A stretch of DNA of 37,104 nucleotides from Candidatus Hydrogenedentota bacterium (GTDB taxonomy: Bacteria > Hydrogenedentota > Hydrogenedentia > Hydrogenedentales > CAITNO01), in NCBI GenBank assembly GCA_012523015.1, contig JAAYJI010000323.1, positions 1-37,104 on the forward strand, written 5' to 3'. The notes beneath the pieces were generated by a model. That model worked only from the letters and a program-made list of their open reading frames with translations, searched no databases and was not told the DNA's origin. Positions within the stretch are counted from its first letter, which is position 1, and each line of letters begins with the position of its first letter. Both the position numbers and the translations under genes were made by a program. This document shows positions 1 through 8,857 of the stretch, piece after piece.

Positions 1-453
1 GCGCAGGATACGGAGCCCTTCCATTTCCATACCTTGGAAACTATAGGGGGACGTGCGCGGTTTAAAAGCACCGCCGCGCAAGATGTTGGCGCCCCCGTCC
101 TTCACCGCTTTCGCCGTGGTCAGGATCTGTTCTTCTGATTCGACCGAGCAGGGACCGGCCATCACACAAAAGTGCGGCCCGCCAATCTTGACGTCTCCGC
201 AGGAGATGATGGTGTTTTCCTTTTTAACCTCTCGCCCCGCCAGTTTAAAGGGCTTCAGAACGCGGATCACCTGTTCCACATAGGGAAGCGCCTCAAGAGA
301 GGTGAGCCGTTCTTTTCCGCGTTCATCGCCGACGGCAGCGACAACCGTACGTTCCACACCTTGAATGACGTGGGCTTGATAGCCCAGATCTTCAACGCGT
401 GAAACAACATGGTCAACATTTTCTTGATTCGATGATGAGAGTACAATAATCAT
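1..453 (-). CDS. aroF: 3-deoxy-7-phosphoheptulonate (DAHP) synthase, 5' part only
   Basis: This is the first 151 codons of a minus-strand gene whose 3' end lies beyond the window edge. DAHP synthase condenses phosphoenolpyruvate with erythrose-4-phosphate, the first step of the shikimate pathway. The reading frame starts MIIVLSSSNQENVDHVVSRV and gives a small ferredoxin-like regulatory domain (about residues 1-70). The catalytic barrel then begins, with family hallmarks visible as VMAGPCSVESEEQI and LRGGAFKPRTSPYSFQG. The N-terminal extension is typical of the Thermotoga/Bacillus-like class of the enzyme, where it mediates feedback inhibition by aromatic amino acids. The ATG at 451-453 has a GAAGGA element about 12 bases upstream, rather far but usable. 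A candidate promoter lies at 506-534. The family call is secure; the C-terminal half cannot be seen. Confidence 0.93.
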   Translation of the reverse strand, partial: MIIVLSSSNQENVDHVVSRVEDLGYQAHVIQGVERTVVAAVGDERGKERLTSLEALPYVEQVIRVLKPFKLAGREVKKENTIISCGDVKIGGPHFCVMAGPCSVESEEQILTTAKAVKDGGANILRGGAFKPRTSPYSFQGMEMEGLRILR

Positions 454-505
454 GAGATGAGCAAGTCCTTCGTTGTCTGAAATTCTTGTCCCGCGCCCTG
501 TCTAC

Positions 506-534
506 AGTATACACTTTTTCAGCTATACAATTAA
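506..534 (-). promoter_or_regulatory. Candidate sigma70 promoter of the DAHP synthase gene
   Basis: Read on the minus strand, TTAATT (529-534) and TATACT (506-511) are separated by 17 bases and lie about 50 bases before the DAHP synthase ATG. The -10 box is good and the -35 box is weak. This is a match by eye only. Confidence 0.4.
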
Positions 535-590
535 ACTGAAACCCGCCGGACGGGGGCAGGCAGACTCAAGCTTCCGCTGCAAGCATTTCC

Positions 591-613
591 CAAAAAGAAG
601 GGGCTCTGCCCCG
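591..613 (-). terminator. Intrinsic terminator after the hybrid sensor kinase gene
   Basis: On the minus strand GGGGC-AGA-GCCCC forms a five-pair GC hairpin with a three-base loop, followed by TTCTTTTT. It lies about 70 bases past the kinase stop codon and before the DAHP synthase promoter, so it would separate the two transcription units. Confidence 0.65.
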
Positions 614-683
614 TTTTCTCGGAAAAATAGGCTATAAAAACAGGGAAATAGGGCGCTCTGCAGGGAACGTCCCGTCGCGAGGT

Positions 684-3179
684 TCATGGATTGGATGGTT
701 TATCGACAACACCGCGAGAATTGTTCAGAACCTTGTGGATTGCATCAACAAGATCTTTAATAATGATCGGTTTGAGTACAAGATCACGGATGCCGACGCT
801 ATCAAGCGTATCATGTTCGACTTGGTCGCAGAAACCGGTAAAAAGGATGATAGGCAAATGGTGGGCGTGTTGATGAATTTCTTGGGCAAGTTGGATTCCC
901 GTCATCCCGGGCATAATCTGGTCCAAAATAACCAGATCGAATTTGTCTATATCCTGTAGAAAGAGACGCATCGCTTGACTGGCGCCCTGACAGGTCGTGA
1001 CGGTGAATCCATAGCGAGGCAGCGCTGATTCCGCAAAACGCAGGACAGTGCAATCATCATCGACAAAAAGAATATGAGCGGAGCAGTTCTTCAGAGGTTC
1101 TACAAGGGAGGTGCTTTCTGTTTGAACGCCGGAGATACGGGGCAAAAAGACGTCGAATCGGGAGCCCGATTTCAGTTTGCTCTTTACCGTAATAACGCCG
1201 CCATGATTGGTAATGATACCGTGTGCCATGGCAAGCCCCATACCGGTTCCTACGCCGGGATCTCTGGTCGTAAAAAAAGGATCGAAAATACGTGTTCGCA
1301 CGGATTCAGACATGCCATGCCCTGTATCCGCAATAGAAAGCTGCACATAAGAACCGGGCGTGGTTCCCGGAAAAGAAAGAGAATCCTTTTCGGTCAAATT
1401 CCGATCCTGTATCTTGATTTTGATGGTCCCTACCGCTGTACCAATGGCCTGAACCGCATTTATAATGATATTGGTGATTACTTGATAAAGTTGTGAAGAA
1501 TTCGCTAGGACGATGCCGGAATTCGTGTCGATTGATTCTGTGACCGTGATCGTGTCGGGAATCGTGGAGCGCAAAAGTTTCAGTACATTGCGAGCGATAA
1601 TATGCAAATAAATGGGGGATCGTTCTTGATCCGACTGACGGCTGAACGCGAGAATCTGGCGCACCAGCTCTTTGGCGCGGTTGGCTGCCGCTAAGACTTC
1701 TGTCAAGTCTTCATGGATAAAAGAGCCTTGCTCGACTTCTTGCAAGGCGAGATCTGTGAGCCCGATAATACCTGCCAACATATTGTTAAAATCATGGGCA
1801 ATGCCGCCGGCGAGAACGCCTAAACTTTCCAAGCGCTGCGTATGACGGACTTTGTTCTCCAAGTGTTGGCGCTGTTTTTCCGAGGCAACACGAAGGGTCA
1901 CATCTTTCATTGTGCCCAAGATCCGGTCGCCCTTACCCGATTCGTCGGGCAACACAATACCGCGATCTTCTATATAGTGGATAGCTCCCGATTTATGGAC
2001 AATGCCGTATTGCACTTCATATTTATTCAGATGCTTAATGGCGTTGTTGATAGTGCCGATAACTCGTTGGTAATCTGCGGGAAGAATCCGTTCCCGCCAG
2101 CCCTTGAGTCCCTGACGCGTCACGAGTTGAGGGGAATCGCCGCAAATCTCTTGTGTCGCCCCCTCCACAATCATTTGCCGGGTTTTCAAAAAGCCATCGT
2201 AGACGATAAGTCCCGTATAAGAGGCAATGGAGTTAAAACCAATATTGCTTTGATCGTTTTCTTTCTTCGGCGCCTCATCTTTCAAGAGGTGAACGAGTAG
2301 GATGACCCGGTAAAATTCATCGTCCAGATCAAAGGCGCGCGCCACCACTTCCACAGGCATCTTGATACCGTCGCGGCAGGTCATCATGGTCTCAAAGTGG
2401 AATTTTCGCAGTTTGAAAAGGTTTTTGATGGATCCCGAAACTTTTTTCGTATTGCTAAAAGAAAATAATTGACGTAAAGAAATATGCCGCTTCTGATATC
2501 GGGTATAGCCGAAACAGCGTGACGCCGCTTCGTTCAAAGTTTCAAGGCTGCCCTTTTCACCGGAAGCATCGACTTTCAGCACCAAAACGGCATCGCTGCA
2601 GGCGTTCAACAAAAAGTGATACATTTCTTCACATCGGTGCAGCGAACGCGCATGGGCGGCCACCATGTCCACAAGCCGTTCCCCGGCAGACGGAGGATTG
2701 CTGTGCAGCGCGTGGGCGTGTATGAGTTCGGTCAATGCGGAAAAGAGTGTTTTCGGTGTTCGTTTCGCCACATGAACATGTGAATATTGAGTGGTACGCA
2801 GTTCCTGACGTAAGTGGGGAACCTGCTCCGGTTTAGCAAAAAGTAACAGTGGGATTTGGTGGCGTTCGCTGGCGTCACATAATTTTACAGGCAGTTTAGG
2901 CGCCTTTTTAGTGCCCACCAATTCATAGAGCACGCAATCCATGGTTTTGTGTTTCATGGAACGGATCAAAAGGCTTTGGTTGCTCAATTCTTCGATGACA
3001 AGATTGACGGAAGCATTGTTTGCTTCCTGAACCAGGGCGTCCATGATTGTCTTGGACACGCGGCAGCAGATAATAATGGTCTTTTGTTTTGATGTATTTG
3101 TGTTGTCCACAGTTTTAACCACACAATGAATGTTCCTGCGCCTGAAATCATGACCCGGGCTCTCTAGCGCGCTATCCAC
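684..3179 (-). CDS. Hybrid sensor histidine kinase / response regulator with PAS domains
   Basis: This 831-residue protein is a hybrid two-component kinase. In order it has a receiver-like N-terminal fold lacking clear phosphorylation residues (about 33-155), two PAS-like segments (about 180-300 and 315-435), a HisKA dimerisation helix with the phospho-accepting His462 in GGIAHDFNN, an HATPase domain (N-box Asn574, G1 box DTGHGM at 618-623, G2 box GVGTGMGLA at 642-650), and a C-terminal receiver (acidic VDDD near 706, phospho-acceptor Asp753, Lys803). There is no membrane segment, so it should sense a cytoplasmic signal or work with a partner. The start used is a GTG without a clear Shine-Dalgarno site; other in-frame starts such as the ATG at codon 46 are possible. 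No separate output regulator is adjacent, so its target is unknown. Confidence 0.9.
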   Translation of the reverse strand: MDSALESPGHDFRRRNIHCVVKTVDNTNTSKQKTIIICCRVSKTIMDALVQEANNASVNLVIEELSNQSLLIRSMKHKTMDCVLYELVGTKKAPKLPVKLCDASERHQIPLLLFAKPEQVPHLRQELRTTQYSHVHVAKRTPKTLFSALTELIHAHALHSNPPSAGERLVDMVAAHARSLHRCEEMYHFLLNACSDAVLVLKVDASGEKGSLETLNEAASRCFGYTRYQKRHISLRQLFSFSNTKKVSGSIKNLFKLRKFHFETMMTCRDGIKMPVEVVARAFDLDDEFYRVILLVHLLKDEAPKKENDQSNIGFNSIASYTGLIVYDGFLKTRQMIVEGATQEICGDSPQLVTRQGLKGWRERILPADYQRVIGTINNAIKHLNKYEVQYGIVHKSGAIHYIEDRGIVLPDESGKGDRILGTMKDVTLRVASEKQRQHLENKVRHTQRLESLGVLAGGIAHDFNNMLAGIIGLTDLALQEVEQGSFIHEDLTEVLAAANRAKELVRQILAFSRQSDQERSPIYLHIIARNVLKLLRSTIPDTITVTESIDTNSGIVLANSSQLYQVITNIIINAVQAIGTAVGTIKIKIQDRNLTEKDSLSFPGTTPGSYVQLSIADTGHGMSESVRTRIFDPFFTTRDPGVGTGMGLAMAHGIITNHGGVITVKSKLKSGSRFDVFLPRISGVQTESTSLVEPLKNCSAHILFVDDDCTVLRFAESALPRYGFTVTTCQGASQAMRLFLQDIDKFDLVILDQIMPGMTGIQLAQEIHQHAHHLPIILFTGFCDQVEHDTLDSVGIRDLVLKPIIIKDLVDAIHKVLNNSRGVVDKPSNP

Positions 3180-3411
3180 AAACTATGATGGTAACTTAAA
3201 AAGTGCAGCTAGTCAATTTCGGAAAGGCAGCCTGTGTTGCCGGCTGTTATTAAAAACAGTGTAGGCTCAGGTAGAATATTGTTATATAATTCAAATTGAG
3301 GTCGGGCGCTGTCTTGCGCCGGACCAACGAATCTATTTTACCACGTTTTGCCACGCTTGTCTTTTTCAAGATAGGGCGTCTATGTCCTTTCTTGGTAGGT
3401 GTACTCCATTG

Positions 3412-5373
3412 ATGCTCAGTCCTTCGCTTATACTTCTCATCACGGGATTCTTGGTGTTGACCAGTATTCTTGCCAGCCGTGCGTCTGACCGTTTGGGCGT
3501 GCCTGCGCTCATTGTATTTCTGTGTATAGGCATGCTGGCAGGTGAAGATGGGCTGGGCCGTATTCAATTCGATAATGCGCAGGCGGCCAACTTTGTGGGG
3601 ACACTCGCCCTCGCCTATATCCTCTTTTCCGGTGGACTTGATACCAATTGGCGCATCGTTAAATCGGTGGCCGTGCCCAGCATCATTTTGGCAACCTTCG
3701 GCGTGTTTATAACTGCCGCGCTGGTTGCTCTTTTTTCATGCTATGTTCTGGGCTTGGATTTCCTGACCAGCGTCTTGCTGGGCTCCATTATTTCTTCCAC
3801 CGACGCTGCCGCCGTCTTCTCTATTTTACGAAGCAAAGGCGTTTCCTTAAAAGGGCAATTGCAGCCCCTTTTAGAGTTTGAATCGGGCAGTAATGATCCG
3901 ATGGCGGTCTTCTTAACCCTCGGCGCAACCCAAGCTATCACCCTGTCCAATTTTCATTGGTCTCAACTGATCCCTCAATTTTTTCTCAGCACATTTTGCG
4001 GCTTATTCGTGGGCATCGCAGTGGGGAAAATTGCCGTTTTTTTGTTCAACCGCATGAAAATGGAACATGATGGGCTTTATCCCGTGCTCAGCATGAGCTT
4101 GGTCTTGCTCACCTTTGGCGCGGCGGAGCAATTAAAAGGAAGTGGTTTCCTCGCCGTCTACCTCTGCGGCATCATCTTGAACGGTTCTGACTTCGCTTTC
4201 AAGCGTTCTGTGGAAAGGTTTCATGATGGGCTCGCGTGGCTGATGCAAATCATGATGTTCCTTGCCTTGGGCTTGTTGATCACGCCGTCCAAGTTGTCCG
4301 GCATTGCGGTGACGGGTATCTGCGTGACGCTCTTCCTCATGTTTGTTGCACGACCCGCCGCAGTTCTCCTGTGCATGCTCAAAAGTTCCTTCTCCGGCAG
4401 AGAGCGCATGTTGATTTCATGGACCGGATTGCGCGGTGCCGTACCTATTGTATTGGCGACTTTCCCCTTGCTGGCCGGCTATGAGGAAGCAGGTCTGCTT
4501 TTTAATATCGTCTTTTTTATCGTATTGACTTCGGTCCTGGTTCAGGGTACCTTTCTGATGCCGGTGGCACGCTTCTTTAAAGTAGATAAGCCCATTGAAA
4601 ATCAACCCATCTATTCTCTGGAAATCGCAAGAAACGGACAGACCCAGGGTGAAACTCGGGAGATCCAAATCTTGCCGAACATGGCGGCTGCAGGCAAGGT
4701 CATTGCTGATTTGTTGCTGCCCGCCGATGTGTTGGTCTTGCTCATTGGCAGAGGCGAAGAATTTGTGGTGCCCCGAGGCATGACCCGTGTGGAGCCTTAC
4801 GACACCCTGCTGTTGATTGGCCGTGCGAAATCTTTGCATGACGCCGCCGAATCGCTCACCTCACCCACACCGCCCAAGTATCCGAAAATACCGGATGATC
4901 CCATGACCACACTGCCCATGACTACCAATGCCAATGATCTGATGCGTCAAGTGGTGGTGGTCGGTTACGGCGGCGTGGGCAAGCGTATCAGCGATATCTT
5001 GAAAAAGCACAACGTTCCGTTTGTGATTGCAGAAGAGGACCGCGAAATTGTCGAGCAGCTGCGCAAACAAGGGTATCTTGCCGTGGTCGGCGATGCCTCT
5101 TCTTCCATGGTCTTGGCGCAGGCTCATGTGGCGCGTGCCTCTGTGCTGGTCATAACCACGCCTGACGCCCTGAAAGCACTGCAAATGATCGAAACAGCAC
5201 GCCTCTTAAATGCGGATATCGACATCATTGTCCGCGCGCAAAGTGATATGGAAGCTTCACTCTTCGCCAAGGAAAAAGTGAATAAAATCTTGGTTGCTGA
5301 AGATGAGTTGGCACACAACATTACCGACAGCATCCTCCACAAAGTACCCCAAAGCGATAGTGAAGAAGTCTAG
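3412..5373 (+). CDS. CPA1-family cation (K+ or Na+)/proton antiporter with RCK domain
   Basis: The protein is an inner-membrane monovalent cation/proton antiporter resembling NhaP2/CvrA. The first ~385 residues form about 12 hydrophobic segments and carry the CPA1 signatures SSTDAAAV (Asp131) and FESGSNDP (Asn161-Asp162), the ion-exchange residues. A TrkA_C-like domain follows (about 400-490), then a TrkA_N/RCK Rossmann domain (about 515-640) with the nucleotide-binding motif VVGYGGVGKR, so transport is probably gated by nucleotide. The open frame begins at 3382, but MLSPSLILL at 3412 matches the usual family N-terminus and leads directly into the first membrane helix, so I use that ATG (653 residues). 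It is divergent from the sensor kinase and convergent with the next gene. NhaP2-type proteins usually have one TrkA_C region; the added TrkA_N module makes this a Kef-like arrangement. Confidence 0.9.
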   Translation: MLSPSLILLITGFLVLTSILASRASDRLGVPALIVFLCIGMLAGEDGLGRIQFDNAQAANFVGTLALAYILFSGGLDTNWRIVKSVAVPSIILATFGVFITAALVALFSCYVLGLDFLTSVLLGSIISSTDAAAVFSILRSKGVSLKGQLQPLLEFESGSNDPMAVFLTLGATQAITLSNFHWSQLIPQFFLSTFCGLFVGIAVGKIAVFLFNRMKMEHDGLYPVLSMSLVLLTFGAAEQLKGSGFLAVYLCGIILNGSDFAFKRSVERFHDGLAWLMQIMMFLALGLLITPSKLSGIAVTGICVTLFLMFVARPAAVLLCMLKSSFSGRERMLISWTGLRGAVPIVLATFPLLAGYEEAGLLFNIVFFIVLTSVLVQGTFLMPVARFFKVDKPIENQPIYSLEIARNGQTQGETREIQILPNMAAAGKVIADLLLPADVLVLLIGRGEEFVVPRGMTRVEPYDTLLLIGRAKSLHDAAESLTSPTPPKYPKIPDDPMTTLPMTTNANDLMRQVVVVGYGGVGKRISDILKKHNVPFVIAEEDREIVEQLRKQGYLAVVGDASSSMVLAQAHVARASVLVITTPDALKALQMIETARLLNADIDIIVRAQSDMEASLFAKEKVNKILVAEDELAHNITDSILHKVPQSDSEEV

Positions 5374-5420
5374 GCCGTGTACAGGGAAAAGGACGTCGGC
5401 CCTTTCTCACAGAGGCAGTC

Positions 5421-5951
5421 CTACAACAAAGGTTTCTTCAGTTCTGTCTTGGGATTTACACCGTCATCAAGGAAGACCTTCACACCTGAAGGACGGACCC
5501 AAACTATGTTCACCGTATAGTTGCAGTTGTTCATGGTGAAGGGCATGGTAAGTTCTGCCGTGCCCGATACGCCGACGAGACCGCCCAAATTCAGCGAACG
5601 GGTTAGTTGGTACTTCCAAAGTGCGCCTGTAGGCTGCATGTAGTTACCGTAGAGGGTAATATTCTGCGGGCGTACTTGCGCCGCGCCGACGAAGGTGCAG
5701 CCGTCTTCGAAATTCACCGTAGTTTCCGCGCCCGTGGCCGTGTCGGGATAGGCGAGGAAATGTTGCTCCACATAGTGCGGATATTGAAAGTAAAAGCTGA
5801 GTGTTTCATGATCCCATTTGTTGGAATGTAATTCCACGATACCCTCAATCTCGGTGTAATAGACACGCTCTTTGGTCAGGTAGCGGTAAAGAGGAATGGC
5901 CGCAGCCAACACAAGTACTACGAGAAGAATATAACCAATTGCTTTGTTCAT
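5421..5951 (-). CDS. Small membrane-anchored protein of unknown function
   Basis: I do not recognise this 176-residue protein. It begins with a short positive stretch and one strong hydrophobic helix (about residues 4-24, LLVVLVLAAAIPL) that looks like an uncleaved anchor, leaving about 150 residues outside the cytoplasm. The rest is rich in aromatic and beta-prone residues with little charge clustering, consistent with a beta-sandwich, and contains three cysteines counted from the translation (near 85, 144 and others uncertain). There is no lipobox. It stands alone: convergent with the antiporter gene and divergent from the exonuclease gene. Start ATG at 5949-5951. Coding status is supported by its length, clean N-terminal anchor and fit between neighbours, not by homology. 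Confidence 0.65.
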   Translation of the reverse strand: MNKAIGYILLVVLVLAAAIPLYRYLTKERVYYTEIEGIVELHSNKWDHETLSFYFQYPHYVEQHFLAYPDTATGAETTVNFEDGCTFVGAAQVRPQNITLYGNYMQPTGALWKYQLTRSLNLGGLVGVSGTAELTMPFTMNNCNYTVNIVWVRPSGVKVFLDDGVNPKTELKKPLL

Positions 5952-6119
5952 ACCGGAATTCCTTGTGTACTGTGATCATTAGACCTTGCGCGTGCAAGAC
6001 TTAAATGCGGACAAGCCGGTTTCCGCCGGCGCCGTCACTCTAATCTCCATTATAGGCTACTTTTGAAAGCTGTGAAAAATAAATATGTCTCCTTCCTAAT
6101 AATCAGTCAGGGCACAGCG

Positions 6120-6148
6120 TTTATTAGCCTGCTCACTTATGGTATCAT
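6120..6148 (+). promoter_or_regulatory. Candidate extended -10 promoter for the xth operon
   Basis: TATCAT (6143-6148) is preceded by TGG, giving an extended -10 element. A weak -35 TTTATT (6120-6125) sits 17 bases upstream. Transcription would start near 6155, about 40 bases before the exonuclease start. Confidence 0.4.
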
Positions 6149-6196
6149 TTTGTTTAAGGATTAACTGTTTTATGTAATACCATGGGAAAGGAAAAA

Positions 6197-6985
6197 ATGA
6201 CTGTACTGTATTGCTGGAATGTCAATGGATTGCGGGCTGTAATTAAAAATGGTTTTTTAGATTGGTTTAACACCCTTCAGCCGCACACCCTGTGTTTGCA
6301 GGAGACCCGCTTGTTGCCCGAAGAAGTGCCGACCGCCTTATTGGAGACGGAGGGTTATCATTTCTATTGGAATCCTGCGGAAAAGCGCGGGTACAGCGGT
6401 ACGGCAACCTTTACCAAAGCCGAAGCGGATAACGTAACCACACTGGGTGTTCCCGAATTCGACAAAGAGGGCCGCGCCCAATTTTTGCATTACAAAGACT
6501 ACGTATTGGTCAACACCTATTGGCCCAACAGCCAGGAAGAACGGAAACGGCTGCCCTACAAACTCGACTTTTGCGTATGTATTGGAGAGGCCTTAGATAG
6601 TCTCGTGCAAAAAGGGAAGAACGTGATCCTTTGCGGCGATTACAATATTGCCCATACCGAAATTGATCTTGCCCGTCCCAAGCAAAATGAAAACAGTGCA
6701 GGCTATTATATTGAAGAGCGGGAAGCCATGACTGAATTTCTTGCCCGCGGTTATGAGGATCTCTATCGCAATCGCTATCCCGATAAGGTAGGCTACACAT
6801 GGTGGTCTTATCGCTCCGGCGCACGGAAAAGAAACATTGGCTGGCGCATCGATTATTTTTGTGTGAACACGGCCTTTCAAGATCAAGTGGAAGATACCGC
6901 CATTCGTGATGATGTTTTTGGTTCTGACCACTGCCCGCTGTCGCTCACGCTAAAATCGGCTACGCCCTCCAAAGGAAAAAAGTGA
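6197..6985 (+). CDS. xth: Exodeoxyribonuclease III (AP endonuclease)
   Basis: ExoIII-family enzyme of 262 residues that cleaves DNA at abasic sites and removes 3' blocking groups in base excision repair. All catalytic positions of the family can be read: Asn8 in CWNVNGLRA, Glu36 in LQETRL, Tyr108 in NTYWPNS, Asp148 and Asn150 in CGDYNIAH, Asp219 in WRIDYF, and Asp244-His245 in GSDHCPLSL. The length is normal. The open frame starts at 6182, but the ATG at 6197 has AAAGGA four bases upstream and begins at the usual family N-terminus, so it is preferred. The stop codon overlaps the start of the next gene (TGATG), indicating translational coupling to the acyltransferase. Confidence 0.96.
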   Translation: MTVLYCWNVNGLRAVIKNGFLDWFNTLQPHTLCLQETRLLPEEVPTALLETEGYHFYWNPAEKRGYSGTATFTKAEADNVTTLGVPEFDKEGRAQFLHYKDYVLVNTYWPNSQEERKRLPYKLDFCVCIGEALDSLVQKGKNVILCGDYNIAHTEIDLARPKQNENSAGYYIEEREAMTEFLARGYEDLYRNRYPDKVGYTWWSYRSGARKRNIGWRIDYFCVNTAFQDQVEDTAIRDDVFGSDHCPLSLTLKSATPSKGKK

Positions 6986-7863
6986 TGCCCTCCCATACAC
7001 GTGCCATAGTCCGTGTTTTTTTGCTTGTTCTTTTTTCCTTAATTATGTTGATCTTCCGCTTGTTGTTTTGGCCTGTTGCCAAGGTATCGCCGAAGACAGA
7101 TCGACGCTACCGACGTTTCCTGTTGAAGAACTGGGCGCGCGTCTATGCCCGTATTGCGGGAATACGTATTGTCTGTGAGGGTCAGGCACCGAAGCCGCCC
7201 TTCTTCCTCGTTATGAATCATCTCTCCTATTTCGATATGCTCGTTTTGGCACGGGAGACGGGCTGCGTCTTTGTATCACGCGAAGATGTGGCTGACTGGC
7301 CCGTATTTGGCTTTATCGCCAAATCGCTCTACATCATTTTCATTAATCGCGCCTTAAAACGGGACACAGTCCGCGTCAATTCTTTGATTATCAAAACCAT
7401 TGAAGAAGGGGACGGCATCGCTATCTTTCCGGAAGGAGCCGTGTCCTGCGGTATGACCGTTGAAGCCTTTAAGTCACCGCTCCTCCAATCGGCTATCGAC
7501 CTGAATATCCCTGTCCATTATGCCGCACTCAGTTATCATTGTGCTGACCCCATGCCCGTGGAAGGCGAACTCGTCAGTTGGTGGCGGCCCATCCCTTTTT
7601 ACGTTCATCAGTACCGATTCCTAAAGCATCCCGGCGCCACGGCGACAATCCGTTTCGGCGAGGAAGCTCTTTTCGATACAGACCGAAAAGTGTTGACACG
7701 GCGGCTTCATGAAGGTGTTCTCGCTCTGTTTACGCCGTTGCGTATGGCGGCGGAGGTCTACGCAGAAGATGATTTCCCCGTGTCGACGGAAGAAGCGGAG
7801 GCGCCCGATTGTATCGCCCACGGTGAAGCGCTGCCCGAGTCCTTGTCCTTGGATCCTCGCTAA
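6985..7863 (+). CDS. plsC: 1-acyl-sn-glycerol-3-phosphate acyltransferase (PlsC family)
   Basis: A 292-residue lysophosphatidic acid acyltransferase-like protein, expected to acylate a glycerophospholipid precursor or another lipid acceptor at the inner membrane. A hydrophobic helix (about 8-31) anchors the N-terminus. The catalytic H-x4-D motif is His79-Asp84 in MNHLSYFD, and the second hallmark is IFPEGA with Glu150. NRALKRDT (about 121-128) corresponds to the family's third block. The ATG at 6985 overlaps the exonuclease stop codon and has AAAGGA eight bases upstream; the GTG at 6982 is less likely. The C-terminus beyond residue about 245 is acidic and not conserved. PlsC-like folds also include lyso-ornithine and other acyltransferases, so the substrate is not certain. 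Confidence 0.88.
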   Translation: MPSHTRAIVRVFLLVLFSLIMLIFRLLFWPVAKVSPKTDRRYRRFLLKNWARVYARIAGIRIVCEGQAPKPPFFLVMNHLSYFDMLVLARETGCVFVSREDVADWPVFGFIAKSLYIIFINRALKRDTVRVNSLIIKTIEEGDGIAIFPEGAVSCGMTVEAFKSPLLQSAIDLNIPVHYAALSYHCADPMPVEGELVSWWRPIPFYVHQYRFLKHPGATATIRFGEEALFDTDRKVLTRRLHEGVLALFTPLRMAAEVYAEDDFPVSTEEAEAPDCIAHGEALPESLSLDPR

Positions 7864-7918
7864 AGCCGCTGCTCCTGCTGTTTTACCGTCTTTACAGCCT
7901 TATGATATTATAGCGCCC

Positions 7919-8776
7919 ATGATGCATACCCCTGTATATGACAGCCGCTGCGAAGGCAGTTTTCTCCGTTTACCCCGCGATCTGATCCGCGCCAGAGAAC
8001 TGTTGATATCATTGGTTTGGAAAGATTTGCGCGTGCGCTATCGCTACGCTGTTATGGGTTTTTTGTGGGCAATCATTGAGCCTCTCGCCTTCACGCTCAT
8101 CCTGAGTTTTGTCTTCTCTTTTGTCTTCGGTCAGCGCATTGCTTCCGACGCCGGAAGTGCCGGTCCGCCTTATGCCGTTGTGCTCCTTTGCGGTCTGATT
8201 TTCTGGCAATATTTTTCCCTCTCCTTGACTTCCGCCACTACCTCGGTAGTGACCAATGGAAACCTCATCAAGAAGGTGCGCTTTGCCCGTGAGGTCATAC
8301 CCATATCTGCTTGTTGTATGCCCTTGGTGCAACTGGGGTTGGGTTTTATCATGCTCATCATAGCCCACCTGATCATGGGCGGCAATCTTGGATTCACTAT
8401 TCTTTACGTCCTTCCCCTTTTTGCAATCCAATTCATATTAACTCTTGGGCTCGCTTTGTTCCTTGCCTGTTTTCATGTCCATTATCGGGATGTGGGCAAT
8501 CTCGTCAATGTATTACTGCTCTTGTTTTTTTACGGTACTCCCGTATTCTATCCCCTTGAACTGGTGCGTTCCGCGCCATTGCCCCAGTGGATCAAAACCC
8601 TATACATGGCAAATCCCATGACAGGGCTCTTGACCGGCTATAGACAGATACTGTTTGAGCAGCGCTTTCCGGAAACGGCGTTGATCCTGTGGCCCCTTCT
8701 TTGTGCTGTCGCCGCCATCCTCACAGGCAGTTGGCTCTTCAGGCGATTCTCCACCACCATGGCGGATTATATCTAA
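7919..8776 (+). CDS. ABC-2 type transport permease, polysaccharide/lipid exporter type
   Basis: Membrane subunit of an ABC exporter of the Wzm/TagG class, which moves O-antigen, teichoic acid or other lipid-linked glycans across the inner membrane. The protein has about six hydrophobic segments after an amphipathic N-terminal stretch (LISLVWKDLRVRYR) and the characteristic C-terminal NPMTGLLTGYRQILF. A longer open frame starts at 7709, but its first 70 codons overlap the acyltransferase and read as arginine-rich noise, so the ATG at 7919 (or 7922) is the start, giving 285 residues. I see no Shine-Dalgarno site; a TATTAT box at 7906-7911 lies so close that a nearly leaderless message is possible. 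The ATPase partner (Wzt/TagH) normally next door is missing; the next gene is a nucleotidylyltransferase. Confidence 0.88.
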   Translation: MMHTPVYDSRCEGSFLRLPRDLIRARELLISLVWKDLRVRYRYAVMGFLWAIIEPLAFTLILSFVFSFVFGQRIASDAGSAGPPYAVVLLCGLIFWQYFSLSLTSATTSVVTNGNLIKKVRFAREVIPISACCMPLVQLGLGFIMLIIAHLIMGGNLGFTILYVLPLFAIQFILTLGLALFLACFHVHYRDVGNLVNVLLLLFFYGTPVFYPLELVRSAPLPQWIKTLYMANPMTGLLTGYRQILFEQRFPETALILWPLLCAVAAILTGSWLFRRFSTTMADYI

Positions 8777-8857
8777 GGGAAAAAAAAGACCAGGGCGGGC
8801 AACGATACGAACTGTGAAGAATTGAATGTAAAGCCCTAAGCATGGAAAGGAATTACA

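Noticed and set aside
3285-3290. TATAAT as a promoter for the antiporter gene
   Set aside because: The box is perfect, but there is no acceptable -35 at 16-18 bases and the region is AT-rich, so I did not call it a promoter.
7709-7918. N-terminal extension of the ABC permease open frame
   Set aside because: It overlaps the acyltransferase gene in another frame and reads as an arginine-rich, low-quality sequence. The permease N-terminus starts at 7919.
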